Part shown: one piece after another, positions 35,746 through 47,942 of the stretch
Position numbering within the stretch: the stretch's first letter is position 1
Layout of the letters: the number at the start of each line of letters is the position of its first letter
Source of the DNA: Carettochelys insculpta
Taxonomy: Eukaryota; Chordata; Testudines; Carettochelyidae
Length of the DNA stretch: 64,000 bases
Assembly: GCF_033958435.1 (NCBI RefSeq)
Contig: NC_134142.1
Span: forward strand, 103,242,501-103,306,500
Reading direction: 5' to 3'
Translations under genes and position numbers: made by a program
The notes under the pieces: generated by a model
What the model saw: only the letters and a program-made list of their open reading frames with translations
Told to the model about the DNA's origin: nothing
Database searches by the model: none

Positions 35746-36737
35746 GGTAAGGGCTTAGTTTTAGTCCAGTCCATTGCTCTGCTGTGACTGACTTAGCCTA
35801 ATCAATATTCAAATTTATTCTTACGTCACTCACATCCTCAATAGTATCAACTGAGACAGGCTGGAGCTGTAGTTGTTGTTATCGCTAAAGTCTGATCCCA
35901 TTTAATCCCAGGTGGTGTTTGGGATTCAGCTGGAGCTGATGGAGGTGCCCATGTCATTTAGGTCTCTCTCTCTTTGGCCTGGCCTGGCCAGGACATTCCT
36001 CAAGCCCAAGGTCCCGGGAGAAGGAAGGAGTGGCAACCATGACGGTGACACTTGCTTCAGTAGCCTCCATCTGTTCTTATTTCCCTCCACACCCAAGTCT
36101 TCTTCTTTAAGAATCCAAAAAGTGAGTGGTGGATAGAATACCCATCTTCTCATTATTTTCTCCAACAACTACACCTAGTTTCCAACTTAGCAATTGTGGC
36201 TCATTAATTTCCAGACCAACATTTTCTTTTTTACCAAGCATAATCTCAGTACAGTCCTTGAGCTACATCAATCGGCCTTTTTTGTTTTGACTAATTCAGT
36301 TTTTCTTTCTGGTTTTCTTGCATCTGTTTATAACATTTTATTTTAAACAACCTGACCTGCTTTCAGTGATTAATTCACAAAAAGGCTAATGCGTATAAGC
36401 TCAATTGTCACCACAGGTCTGATTTTTCAGAACTGCTGAGGAACCCTCAGCTCCCACTGAAACCAATGTGATCTTTGCCTGAGTAGTGAATGCAGGATCA
36501 GCTCCTTTGGTGATATTCTCATCTTGGCCAAATCCATTATTTTCTTGAGGAGAGTTTGAGGAACATCTCCTGGCCTTGTGGAACAGCTTTGCTAACAGTA
36601 GTAAAGAAAAGATAAAGACTTAACAGCTGCAATTAATATATATAATCACCAGAGACAGGTGTGGAAAGCTCCCACACACGGCATCTCTGCTTCAGATGAC
36701 TATTAGATTCTGTGGTTATTAGCTCATCTCACTACAA
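35746..36737. other. Intergenic sequence, no feature seen
   Basis: No exon or repeat was recognised. Confidence 0.5.
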
Positions 36738-37908
36738 AAGGTTTCGGTTTATAGTAGTAGGCATCCTTCGATCCTGAGGGATCATGGGTTTGCGCCCCAG
36801 TTGGACTGATTCGAGCAGTGTCTTCTGTGGCTGTGCAATCCAATCCGGGAGTGGCAGTCCTTTCCGCACTGTGAGCAGCAGTAGGCAGATGTCGCTCTGG
36901 TATTTTCCTGAGGGCTCTCCTGTCTTCTGCTTCCTTCACCAAGGTAGTTTCATACATAACAAGAGCTTCCTTCACTCCCTGTTTCCAGGCATGCCTGTTT
37001 GAGGTGAGCGAATGCCACGTGTTCACACTGATAGAGAGAATGCTGAGGTCACGCTTGCACGTGTCCTTGTAGCGCAATTTAGGTCGCCCTTTCGGCCTCT
37101 TTCCAGACGCCAGTTCGCCGAAGAGGAGGTCCTTTGGTATTCGGCCATCCATCATGCGTGAGATATGGCCCAGACAGCGCATATGCCTCTGTTTGAGAAG
37201 GGTGAACATGGAGGCGGTGCCTGCCCTCTCAAGCACTGCGCTATTGGGGACCTTGTCCTGCCATGAGATACCGAGTATGCGCCTAAGGCAGTGTATGTGG
37301 AATGTGTTAAGCTGCTGCTCTTGTTTTGAGCACAAAGTCCATGTTTCACTGGCGTACAGCAGTGTGCTCAAAACACAGGCTGTGTAGACCTGCAGCTTGG
37401 TGTGTACAGTGAGCTTATTGTTAGCCCATACTCTCTTCGTCAGCCTGGAGAACGTTGTGGCAGCTTTTCCAATGAGCTTGTTGATCTCGCTATCAAGTGA
37501 CAAGTTGTCCAAGATTGTCGAGCCTAGGTACACGAACTCATGGACGACTTCCAGTTCGTAGTCTAGCACGTTGATAGACGGCTCGTTGCCCAGGTTTTGG
37601 CCCATCACCTGGGTCTTCTTTAAGTTGATTGTGAGGCCAAATTCCATACATGCATCCACAAAGTAAGTTCTGAGTGACTGCAGTTCCTGCTGAGTGTGAG
37701 CAGCAATAGCTGCATCGTCAGCCAAAAGGAACTCCCTTAGATGCTTCGTAAGCACCCTGGTCTTTGCTCTAAGCCTCAACAGTTTGAAGAGGTTGCCATC
37801 TGTTCTCGTGTGGAGAGAGATGCCCTCTTTAGCAGTTCCGAAGGCATATTTGAGCAAAACTGCAAAGATGATGCCGAACAGTGTTGGAGCCAGCACACAC
37901 CACTGGGT
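36738..37908 (-). pseudogene. 5'-truncated LINE, RT C-terminal half with long open frame
   Basis: A 390-codon frame without stops (36724-37896) encodes the second half of a non-LTR reverse transcriptase. It has the QxCVLAPTLFGIIF block at the truncated start, the catalytic block LLADDAAIAAHTQQ (residues about 57-70), then FVYLGSTI, LLYASETWTL, FHIHCLRRILGISWQDK, RCLGHISRM and GELASGKRPKGRPKLRYKD. These belong to the RT thumb and connector of a LINE superfamily common in fish and reptiles; I cannot name the clade with certainty (L2, RTE or related). In another frame just past this point, CSQCGKDCHSRIGLHSH can be read, a zinc-knuckle-like end, implying one frameshift before it. The frame is open only because the copy is young; it lacks an endonuclease, the RT N-terminus and a start codon. 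The 3' end lies at about 36738-36760. Confidence 0.85.
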
Positions 37909-38244
37909 TTAAAAACTAAAAAAAATGTTTTGTCTTTTTCAAAACAGAAGCAAATCTTCCTAAGACATTTATTTTTAAAGTTCCATTTATTCATACTAAA
38001 ACTCTTTGGATTTAAAATGAGTTTCAGTAATTCCCATAGCTTAAGACATCACTGGAATGATTGAAGCAAATTTGCTACATTGAGTAATCACATGTGAATC
38101 ATCACTTTCTAGAAGCTCAACGATGCCATTTAGTTAATCGAACAACAACGCAATTCTCCCTATGCCACCTACTCACAGGAGTAGAGTGAGATTCAGGAGC
38201 TCCCAAACCAAACTGGGAGAAGTGACTGAAAGATCAGCTACTAA
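37909..38244. other. Short intergenic spacer, no feature seen
   Basis: This is AT-rich sequence between the LINE and the Penelope fragment. Its last part (38222-38248) repeats 27 bp found at 29998-30024. Confidence 0.5.
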
Positions 38245-38835
38245 ATTATAGCTCGTGTTAGTCTGTATTCTGCCAAAACGAAAAAGCAGTCAGGTAGCAC
38301 TTTAAAGACTAACAAAATCATTAGGTGAGGAGCTTTTGTGGGGCAGACCCACTTCTTCAGATTATAGCCATACCAGAACAGACTCAATATATAAAGCACA
38401 GAGGTCCAAAAATTGTTACCAAGGTTGGCAAATCAGAAGAGCAGAGGGGCGGCAGGAGGGGGGTATGGGGTAGGGAAGTCAAGAGTTAGATAAAAAAAAG
38501 TATGTAAAAGAGTCCTTATAATGGGCCAGGTAACTGCTGCCCGGATTCAAACCATGTGTTAATGTGTCAAATTTGAATATAAAGGAGAGTTCTGAGCACT
38601 CTCTCTGTAAACGATCGTTAAAGCTCCTTTTCAGTAAAACACAGACTTTCAGGTTATTAACAGACTGACCCACTCTATTAAAGTGCTGGCTGACAGGTTT
38701 GAGAGTCAGGAGTTTTTTTATGTCTGTTTTGGGTCCATTCATTCTTTGTTCAAGAGTGTTTACAGTCTGTCCTATGTACATGATACGTGGGCATTGTTGG
38801 CACATGATGGCATATATGATGTTAGTTGAGGAACA
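38245..38835 (-). pseudogene. Penelope-like element 3' part with GIY-YIG endonuclease remnant
   Basis: The left part is the Penelope tail (GTAGCACTTTAAAGACTAAC, then GGGCAGACCCACTTCTTC). Read on the minus strand, the coding part at 38479-38805 gives CPRIMYIGQTVNTLEQRMNG, then KPVSQHFN, a GQSVNNL stretch, and a C-terminal KFDTLTHGLNPG block. MYIGQT is the second half of the GIY-YIG catalytic motif, and the arginine in LEQRMN is a conserved residue. The typical histidine after NG is P in this copy. The C-terminal endonuclease survives, but the reverse transcriptase is absent. Confidence 0.85.
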
Positions 38836-40720
38836 AACTGGGAGAGAAAGTCATGGTTCTATTATCAGCCACACAGTCTTGTGGCCAATGATTATAGAAA
38901 AAAAAAAAACACATCTTAATGCCAGGTGCTCTACGCAGAGAAAACAGCATACGTTTTCCAAACCCATTGACTCTGGCTCACTGGTCCCATCTCCAGACCG
39001 ACTTCTTCCCAGACGGCTTTGTTTCGAGACTTCCTGAACTCTGCATTCCTCCACCAGCACAGCTGCCCGTGTAGCTCATGGCTATCTCAGTTGTGGATTC
39101 TGCTGCAGCAACACTGGGATTCAGGACTGTTCCTGCTACAGTTCTGAGGTGAGCTGTACTTTTGACCCCTTATTCAGCATCTCTGTGGCCACCCGCCACA
39201 AGAGGCAGGCCAGTGATCCAGCCCTCTGTTACACAGGATCACCCAAAAACAGCAATCCCTATCTACCAGCCGTGGTTTTGTCAGCAGATCCAACGTGGTT
39301 TGGTCCCCGTTACACGCTTTCTTCTGGGAACTGTCCTCAGTTTATAAACACAATGCCACCAAACAGCCAGGTTAGGACAAAGCATTAACTATTTATTTAT
39401 CTAGCTATAAGGAAAATAAGCAGAGAAAAAAAGGTTAAAGTAACCAAAGCCTAAATACGTCTTGTCACACCTAAGTTTAACGTTTTCCTCATGAAAGCTT
39501 TTCCTTCCTTCATTTCCCCCCATGCTCTTGGGGCCAAATGACAGCCTGCTTCTCTGAAGAATTCTCCTGTCTTTTCATAATCTGACAGTTTGTACCCCAA
39601 AGCACCAGGGTTTCAAGATGGGATTCTTTTTCCTACTCACCACCCCCATCCCTGGGCCCTACGGGAGCACCCAGACCCTAGTTTCCCCTCAGAAAAGGTA
39701 AATCTCAAAAGAATAATTGGTCCATTTGCTGAGTGACTGCCATGGGAACAGTTTGCAGCTACTGACTTGAGATTTAACCCTTTTCTATCCATTTGTCTGC
39801 ACGATAACCACCAAACCAAAAGATACTTAATATAATCAATATAGACGATGCCACATCCTTCACAGCCACCTGTGGATCAATGGACATGCTGGTGCTTTTT
39901 AAACTTTGTGGCTGAAAAATCAGACCTGAATAGGTCCCAAAGGGGCCGAATTGGGCTGCTTTTCCCACACCCTGCAAATTTTGAAAGAACTGAAGTCACA
40001 TGGCAGGGGCATTGCTCGCACTCTTCTAACCTTTGCTACCCCAAATGCTTTTTTTGGATTTTCAAGGAGGAAACCTGTGACATTGATGGCCCTGCACCAA
40101 AGAATAAAGTAGCTGCCCTCTAAGTGCTATCTCCAAGGTGCCTTTTCAGGAGGATGGGGGCAACGTCCGTGCGTTCTGGGCCACCTCTTGCTCTTCTTCC
40201 CATGCCCCTATCTCTCAGGGAGTGAGGGGAAAGTACATGGTTTGCATGAATCACCCTTCAGCACCCTCCCATCCCCAGCCAGGAGTGAGAGGCATGCACC
40301 AAATGACACTCTGGACCGTCTCCCTAGCTAGCAAGACCAGAAAGATCAGATACCCTAAATGAGAGTATTTACAGCGACTTTTGAGGGAGATGAATAACCA
40401 ACCATCAAGACTTCAGAAGTCTTCAAGATGCCCTTCTCTGAGGCTCCCTTACCTGGCAGGAGAGCAATTCTGACCTGAACCACCTGAGTAGCTGCCTCTA
40501 AACTAGTTTTGTGTCTTTGGTGTGGTTTCCATGGAGGCATTCTCCGTCATGATTCTGTTTATCTGCACTAAGCTGCCATTCAGATATCGAAGAGACTTCT
40601 ATACTCTGGGTGACTCTGGGTGCCTGGATCAGCCCTCACAGGAAAGGCAGGCTGCAGGGACAGCAGACACTCCCACAGCTGATGATTAACGCTAGAGTTA
40701 AACTCTTCAACCAGTTACAA
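38836..40720. other. Intergenic sequence, no gene seen
   Basis: No exon is supported. The segment at about 39170-39460 has a repeat-like look (AT-rich block after a stretch with ACAGGATCACCC) but I could not place it in a family. Confidence 0.45.
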
Positions 40721-41107
40721 GCCCTAGTCAACACTAGAGGAATTATTTTGAAAGAACTGGGAAGTATTTCAAAATAATGTAGTCCTGAGACTACATTTTG
40801 AGAGGAGCAAGAACCTATTTGGAAATTATGCGAGTGTGCACAGGCAGGAACTGTTATTCTGAAGTAATTGGCCTCCAAGGGCCTGGCACAGCTGCAGGCT
40901 TGGACACTCTAGGCACACCTGCAGCCAACTCTACTGCCCGCCTACCTCCCCTGCCTGCAGAGCAGATGGCCTGCCTGCACATGGCCTGCCCTAAAGCTCT
41001 GAGCTTCAATGCAGGGTAGCCAGAAGAAGCAATGAGCCAGGCTGGAGCTGCTCCCATGGCACCTATTGCCCCAGGACACAGGCGAGCACCATACTAGACC
41101 AGTGTGG

Positions 41108-42700
41108 ATGTCCTGGACCTCATAGGGCTCTGTGGGGAGGACAGCACTCTCCAGGATCTCCATACCAGGTGGCAAAATGCCAAGGCCTATGGCCGAATCT
41201 CTGCTGGCCTGGCAGAGAAGGGGCATAGCCAGACCTGGAGCAGTGCCGGCTCAAAGTTAAGGAGCTGTGCCTAGGGCTACCACAAGCCTGAGAGGAGTCC
41301 ACGTGTTCTGGGGTGGCACCCCACAGATGAATCTATTATGAGCAGCTGGACACCATCTGGGGGGGCACATCACTGCCCCCTCTGCAGTCATGAAGTCCAG
41401 CTGGAACACACCCAACATCACCCTTGAGGTGCCAGAGGATGACAGGGAAAAGGAGGAGCAGGAGGAGCCCAGCAACTCCACCCTGCCTGCCAGTCAGGAA
41501 GTCTTGCTGACCCCAGAGCCAGTTCCCCCACCTGTAGGATGTCCCCCAGGATCTCAGCAAGGGCACTTCAGGTGAGTTAGAAACCTTTCCCTATTGCCTA
41601 GGGGGCATGGTGCAGCTAGTGGCAGGGGGTCCTCTCACAGCCCACACGGCCTGGGGTGGGGAGTGGGGGTCACTGAACCACCACCTGACCAACCAGTCTG
41701 GAGAAATCAGCTCCAGGATGCTCCCCCATGGGGACCCAGTGACCACTCTCATGAGGTTCCTGCAGAGACCTGCCTTATTCTGGCCTCTGTGGCAGGAGAC
41801 CTTCCTGTGACAAGTGACCAGTAAGGTGTCTGGGGTCAATGCTCTGCACAGCTGTGCTACTCATAGTCCAGGGCTGGGCTCTCACTCAGGCAACAGTTGC
41901 TCCCATTGTAGCACGATGTTGTGAGGGAGACTGATGTCGGGCAGGGGACTCTTCTGGGGGGAGACAGAGATGAGGAACCCGGTGACCCTCTCCCTGGAAA
42001 GCAACATGTGCCACTCACCCCCCCAACCCACCCCAGTGGGCACAGATGGGGTCCTCATGGTAGGGGACGCCATGAGTATTGGAACCGGGGTGTGCAGCAC
42101 TCGAGATGAAGGTGAGCCACCCATTGCCTAGCTAGCACATTCCCATGCCTGCTTGTCCCTGGGCCATGGGTGTTGCAATGCTGCCCAGAGATATGTGTGC
42201 CCCACCAGACAGGGCCTGCTGTTTGAGCAACATATGGCTGTGCTTCAAGCACATCACCAGCATGTGAAGCAAGACCTTCTGTGCCGGCTCCAGGATTGGG
42301 GCTCGGCATCATACAGAGGGTCTCCCATGGTTACAGATCTCACAACTTCTCTACACAGCTGAGCCAGCTGCAAGCATGGCACATCCCCTACCTTCCATAC
42401 CATTCACCTGCCTATGTGATCCAGCGGAGGAAGCACTCCTGGGATGACCTGCTGCAGGAGGTGCTGGCCTGCCTGCGGACCATCATGGAGGGCCTGGAGG
42501 AGGAACAGTGGAGCACTGAGTGGAGCAGGAGCACCACTGAGCTGCCTGGAATACCTGATCTGCCAGCAGGACACCATGGCCACAGCAAGGGAATGCTTGT
42601 TGTCTTGTGTAGAATGGGCCACCAGCCCTGTTCCCACTCCCCACTGCCTTCCCCTCCCTGGGGAAGTTGGGAGGGTGGCAGGGGCAGGAGGGGTGGAGAA
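41108..42700 (+). pseudogene. Myb-like protein relic of the old Harbinger
   Basis: The translation gives DVLDLIGLCGEDSTLQDL, then YGRISAGLAEKGHSQTW, and later RFIYEQLDTIWGG, which align with LRDLLGLWSEEEVLQ, FARLADGLAARGHPART and FYRELRDILG of the younger element. Near 41572 a GTGAGT donor follows the acidic/proline-rich region. About 800 bp on, RRKHSWDDLLQEVLACLRTI lines up with the coiled-coil part of the younger protein. Stops and shifts disable it. Confidence 0.75.
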
Positions 42701-42849
42701 TGAAAGGTACAAATAAGAAAGCAGAGGCCCCTTGTGGAAAGGCACAAGAGACAGTTTCAGAAGTGGCCCTTCAGAAAATTGTCTTTCAAGTCCTCCCTGC
42801 TTATGATACAAGTTTTCAGCTGTTCATAGAGCCTGGCCAGCATTCTGCC

Positions 42850-43545
42850 TCAGCCTCCCACAATGGCAGGAAAGCCTCCCCAGAAGGCCACCACCACAAA
42901 GGGACTGTTGTGCTCACTGAGGTCCAGGTGGACAAGGAGATACTGGAACCTCCCCTTGACATGACTGCATGCATGTTCCACCACCATGCAGCACCTGCTC
43001 AGCCTGGCATTGAAGTCCTCTTTGCAGAGACCCAGGCTGCCTGTGTAGGGCTTCATGTGCCCAGGGGAGCAACAGCATAGGCTGCATAGAGAAGTGGCCT
43101 TGTGGTTTACATAGTTTGCAGCCCAGTTAGCCGAGACCAGAATGGGTATATACATGCTGTCGAGGGGCCTTCCCGCTACAGTTAGGGGAGCCCATGGCAG
43201 TAAAGCCACCCACAATGTCATCCACACTTCCCAGAGTCCCGACTGTGTGGTTGATGGCTTGGATGACCTGCAGGAGCACGACCCTGATGGTGAAGTTCCC
43301 CATGCCACACTGGTTCCCAACAGAGCGGTAGCTGTCCAGTGTGGTGAGCTTCCACAAGTGCAATGGCCGCACATCTCTGAATAGGGATGGCAGATCTGAG
43401 GTGGGTGTCCTCTCACCAGAGGGGTGGGGTGAGCCACTCACAGAGCTTCTGAAAGTTGGCCATCATCATATGGAAGTTCTGTAGCCACTGCTGATCATCT
43501 CATCCCTGCAGGATGGCGCAGGCCCACCAGTCAAAGCTGATGTTG
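42850..43545 (-). pseudogene. DDE transposase relic of the old Harbinger
   Basis: Minus-strand frames give QWLQNFHMMMANFQKLCEWL (matching CWLRNFRMSQQTFMELCQWL of the younger copy), GMGNFTIRVVLLQVIQAIN, GSPNCSGKAP, and KPYTGSLGLCKEDFNARLSR followed by VVEHACSHVKGRFQYLL (matching PYTGHLSASQERFNQCL and VVERSFGRLKGRWRCLL). The last catalytic glutamate survives, but the first DGTH region is lost. The residues on either side of the younger copy's intron are contiguous here. Confidence 0.82.
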
Positions 43546-44098
43546 CATTACCAGAAGCAGCACTCCATGGTGTGCAGGGGATTGAAGGAGCTGTGCAGCA
43601 GCAAGAGTGCCAGGAGCTGGGAGAGGGGGTCCAGCTGGTCCCTGTTGTCACCCTGCTGTTGCAACACATGGGTGGCTTGGAGGAAGCATGACAGGAGATG
43701 CAGCACAAACCCCGTGAGCCTGGCAGTGGTTTGCACCCACTCCAGCTCCATATTGTGAGTGCAGCAGAGTCCACAAGGGCAACCAACCCAGGCACAAGGC
43801 TGCACATGTCCAGTGGGTCCCCTTTATGTCAGTGGTGGAGTGACTTGTGGGATGGCTGTTTAGAGCAGTTTCCCCAACCAAGCAGCCACAGGAAGTACCC
43901 ACACTGGTTCCCTCCCCAAAGTGCTTCTGGGGGCTCTAATTCCAAATAGGCTCTATGTGTGTGGATGTGCTATTTTGGAACAAATTTTGCTTATGCTGGG
44001 GATGCCCTGGAGTGTGGATGTGTTATTCTAGAATAGTTTATCTTGTAATAACTCTGGAGTAAGCTATTCCAGAATACCTCTATAGTGGAGACATGCCC

Positions 44099-45249
44099 AA
44101 ACTGCACTCCTGATTAAGTCACTCAGCCCCTTTGTTGCGTTCCAGTTTTCTGGTACCCAATCAGCACCTCATTACAGTAAGTTGGAGAGCTATTTGAAAA
44201 CCCCTGCTCCCATTTACCAAATGTTCTTCTGAACACCAAAGAATCATTAACATTGCCAGATTAGGCTCTTACCCTAAACACCACACTGCCAGCCAATTCT
44301 TTAGCATTTAAAACTAAAGGTTTATTAGAAAGCAAAAAGAACTAGAATAGAGTTGTTAAATGATAAAGCATTCACAGACTTCCAAGTCCATATATCTGGG
44401 ATATTAGCAGCACCAGTCAGTCTGTTGACTTGAAGTCCCAAGAGGAACCCATCCACAGCTTGGATGGGTCATACAGAGCTTCCTTTGTAGAACAGTTACT
44501 CCAGGGGCAGGAAGCAGGAATGAAGAGAAAATGGAGATGATGCAGCAACATACATTACATTCTGTCTTGTAAGACCTCAGTGTAATATGGTTTGCACTCA
44601 GCCCATCAATTTTAAAGTGCTTAAAGCTGAAGTTGACTCCAGGACATAGGTCTTTGGGAGTTGTGGACAACAGCCCCACAGAGTGGGCATGAACTTCCAC
44701 TGCAATTAAAACAGGTCCCTACATTAGTGGGCTTATTCCAAACCCCATTGAAGCTAATGGCACTCTAACCCCTGCTCTCAACAGACTTTAGATTTGCATC
44801 TGTGGGACTGGTATGGGGAAGATGTTAGGGTGCAGGGACTAATGTATCAGAATAGGACTTAGAAGATGTGGGTTCTAGTTCCGGATTTCCCACTGGCTTA
44901 CTTTGTCTTTATGTAAGTCGCTTCAGTTCTGTGTTTCTGTTTATCCTCCGTTTCCCTTGTTTACTTAGGCTGAACATTCTTCAGGAAGGGAATAGTTTCT
45001 CCATGTGTATGTATACTGCCCAGAATGATGGATTCCCAGTGCCAGTGCTACTGTAATACAAGTAATAACTGCACTTGCTTAAGTAGGACAAATGGAAAGA
45101 TAACTACAATAAAAGGGAAAGTTCCAGTGTACTGATGAGCAAAAGACAAATAAATCTTAAAGTCACAATTTTAAGATTCCATTTTGATCTTCTGTCATGT
45201 CTTTATCTTGACTTAGAACTTTCAGTACACATGCTCATCTAAAAGAAAA
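44099..45249. other. Intergenic sequence, possible LTR-type scrap
   Basis: At about 44300-44380 the ACTAAAGGTTTATTAGAAAG block resembles widespread repeat sequence in turtles, perhaps an LTR. It is not identified further. No exon is supported. Confidence 0.4.
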
Positions 45250-45251
45250 TA

Positions 45252-45804
45252 CACTCCTCCCTTGCTTTATGAGCACAATTGGTTCCCAGCTTCCTGCTCG
45301 TGGGGAGAAACTCTTAGAGGGACACTAAATTCCTATTAAATTACGTGTAAAAGTCTGATTAGTTCCTAGGGCTCCCAACTCAGGGAAGGAGTGGCAGCAG
45401 GTGGCGCTGCTTTTGAAAGGTGAGTGAACCTTGGGTTGCAGAGGGTTAAAGGCTGGGGGTAGTTTGGGGCTGTGAGTGGGAAGGAGGGTTAAAAGCTCGT
45501 GGTGGATTGGGCGGGGGGTCCAGGCTGCTGCGGTTTGAGACCGGGGGGTTGGGCTGTGTGTGTCAAGCGGTGGGTGGGGCTGGCTGGCTGTGGGCAGGTA
45601 AGGGGGTCTGGCTGCCACGGTTTAGGGCTGCAGGGGGGTGTCAGGCTGCTGCAGTTTGGGGCTGTGGGGCTGACGAGGGGCTCAGGAATGGGGTAAGGCT
45701 CGTATGAGCAGGGAAAGCTCATTCGTAGAGTGAACTAGGGTAGGTAAATGTGACCCTTGTTTAAATGAGCACTCAGATGAAGTATTTGTTTAATGAGGGA
45801 TGAG
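45252..45804. mobile_element. Tigger/mariner-like non-autonomous element with G-rich interior
   Basis: The left end CACTCCTCCCTTGCTTTATG, followed by AATTGGTTCCC, and the reverse complement of the right end, CTCATCCCTCATTAAAC, resemble each other and the Tigger-like element at 4834-6203. Both are flanked by TA. The interior (about 45420-45690) is a G-rich irregular tandem repeat with units near GGTTTGGGGCTG and GGCTGCTGCAG. No transposase is present. Confidence 0.5.
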
Positions 45805-47772
45805 TATACATGGATCTATAGAGGCTAGGAAAGTTAAAAAGTCCACGTGAATTTGTGTGCTACATAACTCTATGGTTCTGCTCACGCAAAGAATGAGACT
45901 CCACTCCCCTTTATCTTAATTTTTTATGGTGCCAAGAAAAACTGAAACATGCATCCAGAACAGTTAACAAAGAGATGGTCTAGATGACTTAATAGACCCT
46001 TTGCATCCTTAATGTCTGATTCAGTGCATCCAGAGACTCATGGCTTGTGACTCAACACAGGCCTCCACCCACTGAGCTGAGCAAGCAGCAGCTTCACTAG
46101 CTAAGACATTAAGGTTCTGTTCCAGATGTCTAGGAATTTTAGTGTGCCCTGCCCCATATGGTAAATCTATATGATGCAAGTTCTTCTATTGTGTTAGAAA
46201 GAAGGGTAACACAAACCAGGGGAATCCAAACTATAAACACCATCTGGGTGTTTCTCTCCAACAGCTGACACGTGTCAGAGGAGTTATACTCCTTAAGGTA
46301 TAATTAATCACAGCATCAGCCGTTGGGCTGAGGTGGAAATAGAACCCTAAACTCCGCTGTTTGCAGGTAAGTGGGGGGAGGGTTTTGGTTTCAATAATTT
46401 GTAGCAGCTTGCAGTAATTTTGACATCTCTTTTGATTCCACTGGGTCAATCTTTGGAAGTGAAGACCACACCGAGTAATACTTACATGCTGTAAGCAGTA
46501 GTGTTGATGATGCATCTGATGGCAATGACTCTCACCTCTGAGTCAGGATTGAGAGAATACTTAAGAATGAGGCTTGGAAAGGGTCCCTTTGATGAAGTTT
46601 CTATGTTTTATATGAGACAATAACCAAAGGGCACAGTGATTTGTACTAACTAAATATTCCAAAGCACTTTTCAGATTAAGAGAATTTCTTGGTACCCTGG
46701 CCAAATTCCAGCTTGAAGGAATACATTCTAAATTCTCCCCTCAGCTAGAACTAGATATAGTATTGATGCTTTCACCTGCATTATTCTCTAGTATCATCCT
46801 CCCAAGATGCCATGGTGCCAAAAGAATCACAATGCAAAGTCTTCTAATGTAATAGACTTAAGTTAGATCTGTGCCCACTGATTGATTTCAATGGGTCTTA
46901 AGCATGTGTTTAAGGAATAAGAATTTACTGATTTGGGGGCATCAGATAAAAAACATTTTAATAACTGTTTCTCATTACTCAGTTAAATACCCATTTCTAC
47001 ATACCTGCATTTAACCAGTTCTGCCATCCTTGGGATGCCAGAGGGAGAAAATAAGATGCAAGCAAAATATAGTCATCACCTTCCTGGTAAGGAACACTTT
47101 TTGCCTCACCAGGTTCAGCGTTTCTCCCTTTGGCAATAGGGGCCTGAAGTAACTCAATCTTATTCTGGAGAGTTTTTGTTCCTTGCTTTAGTTTTTAATG
47201 CACAGTATTTGCAAAGGAGGTGTCGGGGTAGGTCCCAAGCCTCCTAACATTGGACACAAATACTTCTGTCCCTGCCTCCTCTCTCAAGTGCTGCGTCATG
47301 CTGGTCTCTGGATGCCAGTCCTTCCCCAAACAGTCTGTCACCAGGCTGCTCCTCCTGTAGCAAGAAGAGCACCTTTCCACCCAGGAGAAGCTGTTCTCCT
47401 TGCTGTACCTTCTCTCTGTCTCTCACCAGAAAAGGAGCCTTTAAAGCCCTTAATAGGACTTGTGTCCCTAGTTATCTGGAGGCAACATCTTTGCTACTCT
47501 TGGGGACAAGGGTCTTTACCATTCTTGGAAAGATATCTGCCTTCCAGATGGTCCAGTTTGACTGTCACAGATTGTTAGTAAAACAAGTATCAAGTCAAAT
47601 AGCTTTTGACATGCAAAATACTCCATTAGAACACTGACTAAATATGCAGCAACAGCAGAGACATTATCACAGAAAGGGGAAATCTGATGAACATCTTATA
47701 TCGTGCAGGGGTGTGACTTTTTCCACAAGCCAAGTGACAAGTTACACCAACTTCAGTCCTGGTTTGAGCAAC
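45805..47772. other. Intergenic sequence, no feature seen
   Basis: No exon, RNA gene or recognisable repeat was identified. Confidence 0.5.
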
Positions 47773-47783
47773 ACTATGTAAGT

Positions 47784-47942
47784 ACAACAAGAATTCCTGT
47801 GGCACCTTATAGACTAACAGATATTTTGGAGCATAAGCTTTCATGGGCGAAGACCAGCTTCATCAAAAGACCTGCTTATGCTCTAAAATATCTGTTAGTT
47901 TATAAGGTGCCACAGGACTTCCTGTTGTTTTTGAAGATACAG
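47784..47942. mobile_element. Penelope tail snapback (inverted tail pair)
   Basis: A left arm at about 47787-47846 and a right arm at about 47873-47935 are inverted copies of the same tail: GTGGCACCTTATAGACTAAC against GTTAGTTTATAAGGTGCCAC. They meet head to head in a short spacer. ACTATGTAAGT (47773-47783) and ACTATGCAAGT (47943-47953) could be the target duplication, with one mismatch. Confidence 0.75.

Larger units (their letters stand above)
40721..44098 (-). mobile_element. Old Harbinger transposon, CpG-decayed
   Basis: The left end GCCCTAGTCAACACTAGAGG and the reverse complement of the right end, GGGCATGTCTCCACTATAGAGG, are matching termini. Inside are relics of the same two proteins as the Harbinger at 12443-17098 but in the opposite left-right order: a Myb-like gene on the plus strand (41108-42700) and a transposase on the minus strand (42850-43545), again convergent. 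TATTTCAAAATA-type motifs near both ends are decayed forms of the subterminal motifs. Numerous stops show the copy is long dead. Confidence 0.85.

Noticed and set aside
36724..37896. Host gene encoded by the 390-codon ORF
   Set aside because: It is the C-terminal half of a LINE reverse transcriptase without a proper start codon; the apparent start is a GTG inside the RT motif.
42281..42703. 140-codon ORF as a host protein
   Set aside because: It overlaps the relic of the old Harbinger Myb-like protein and is not in a conserved frame.
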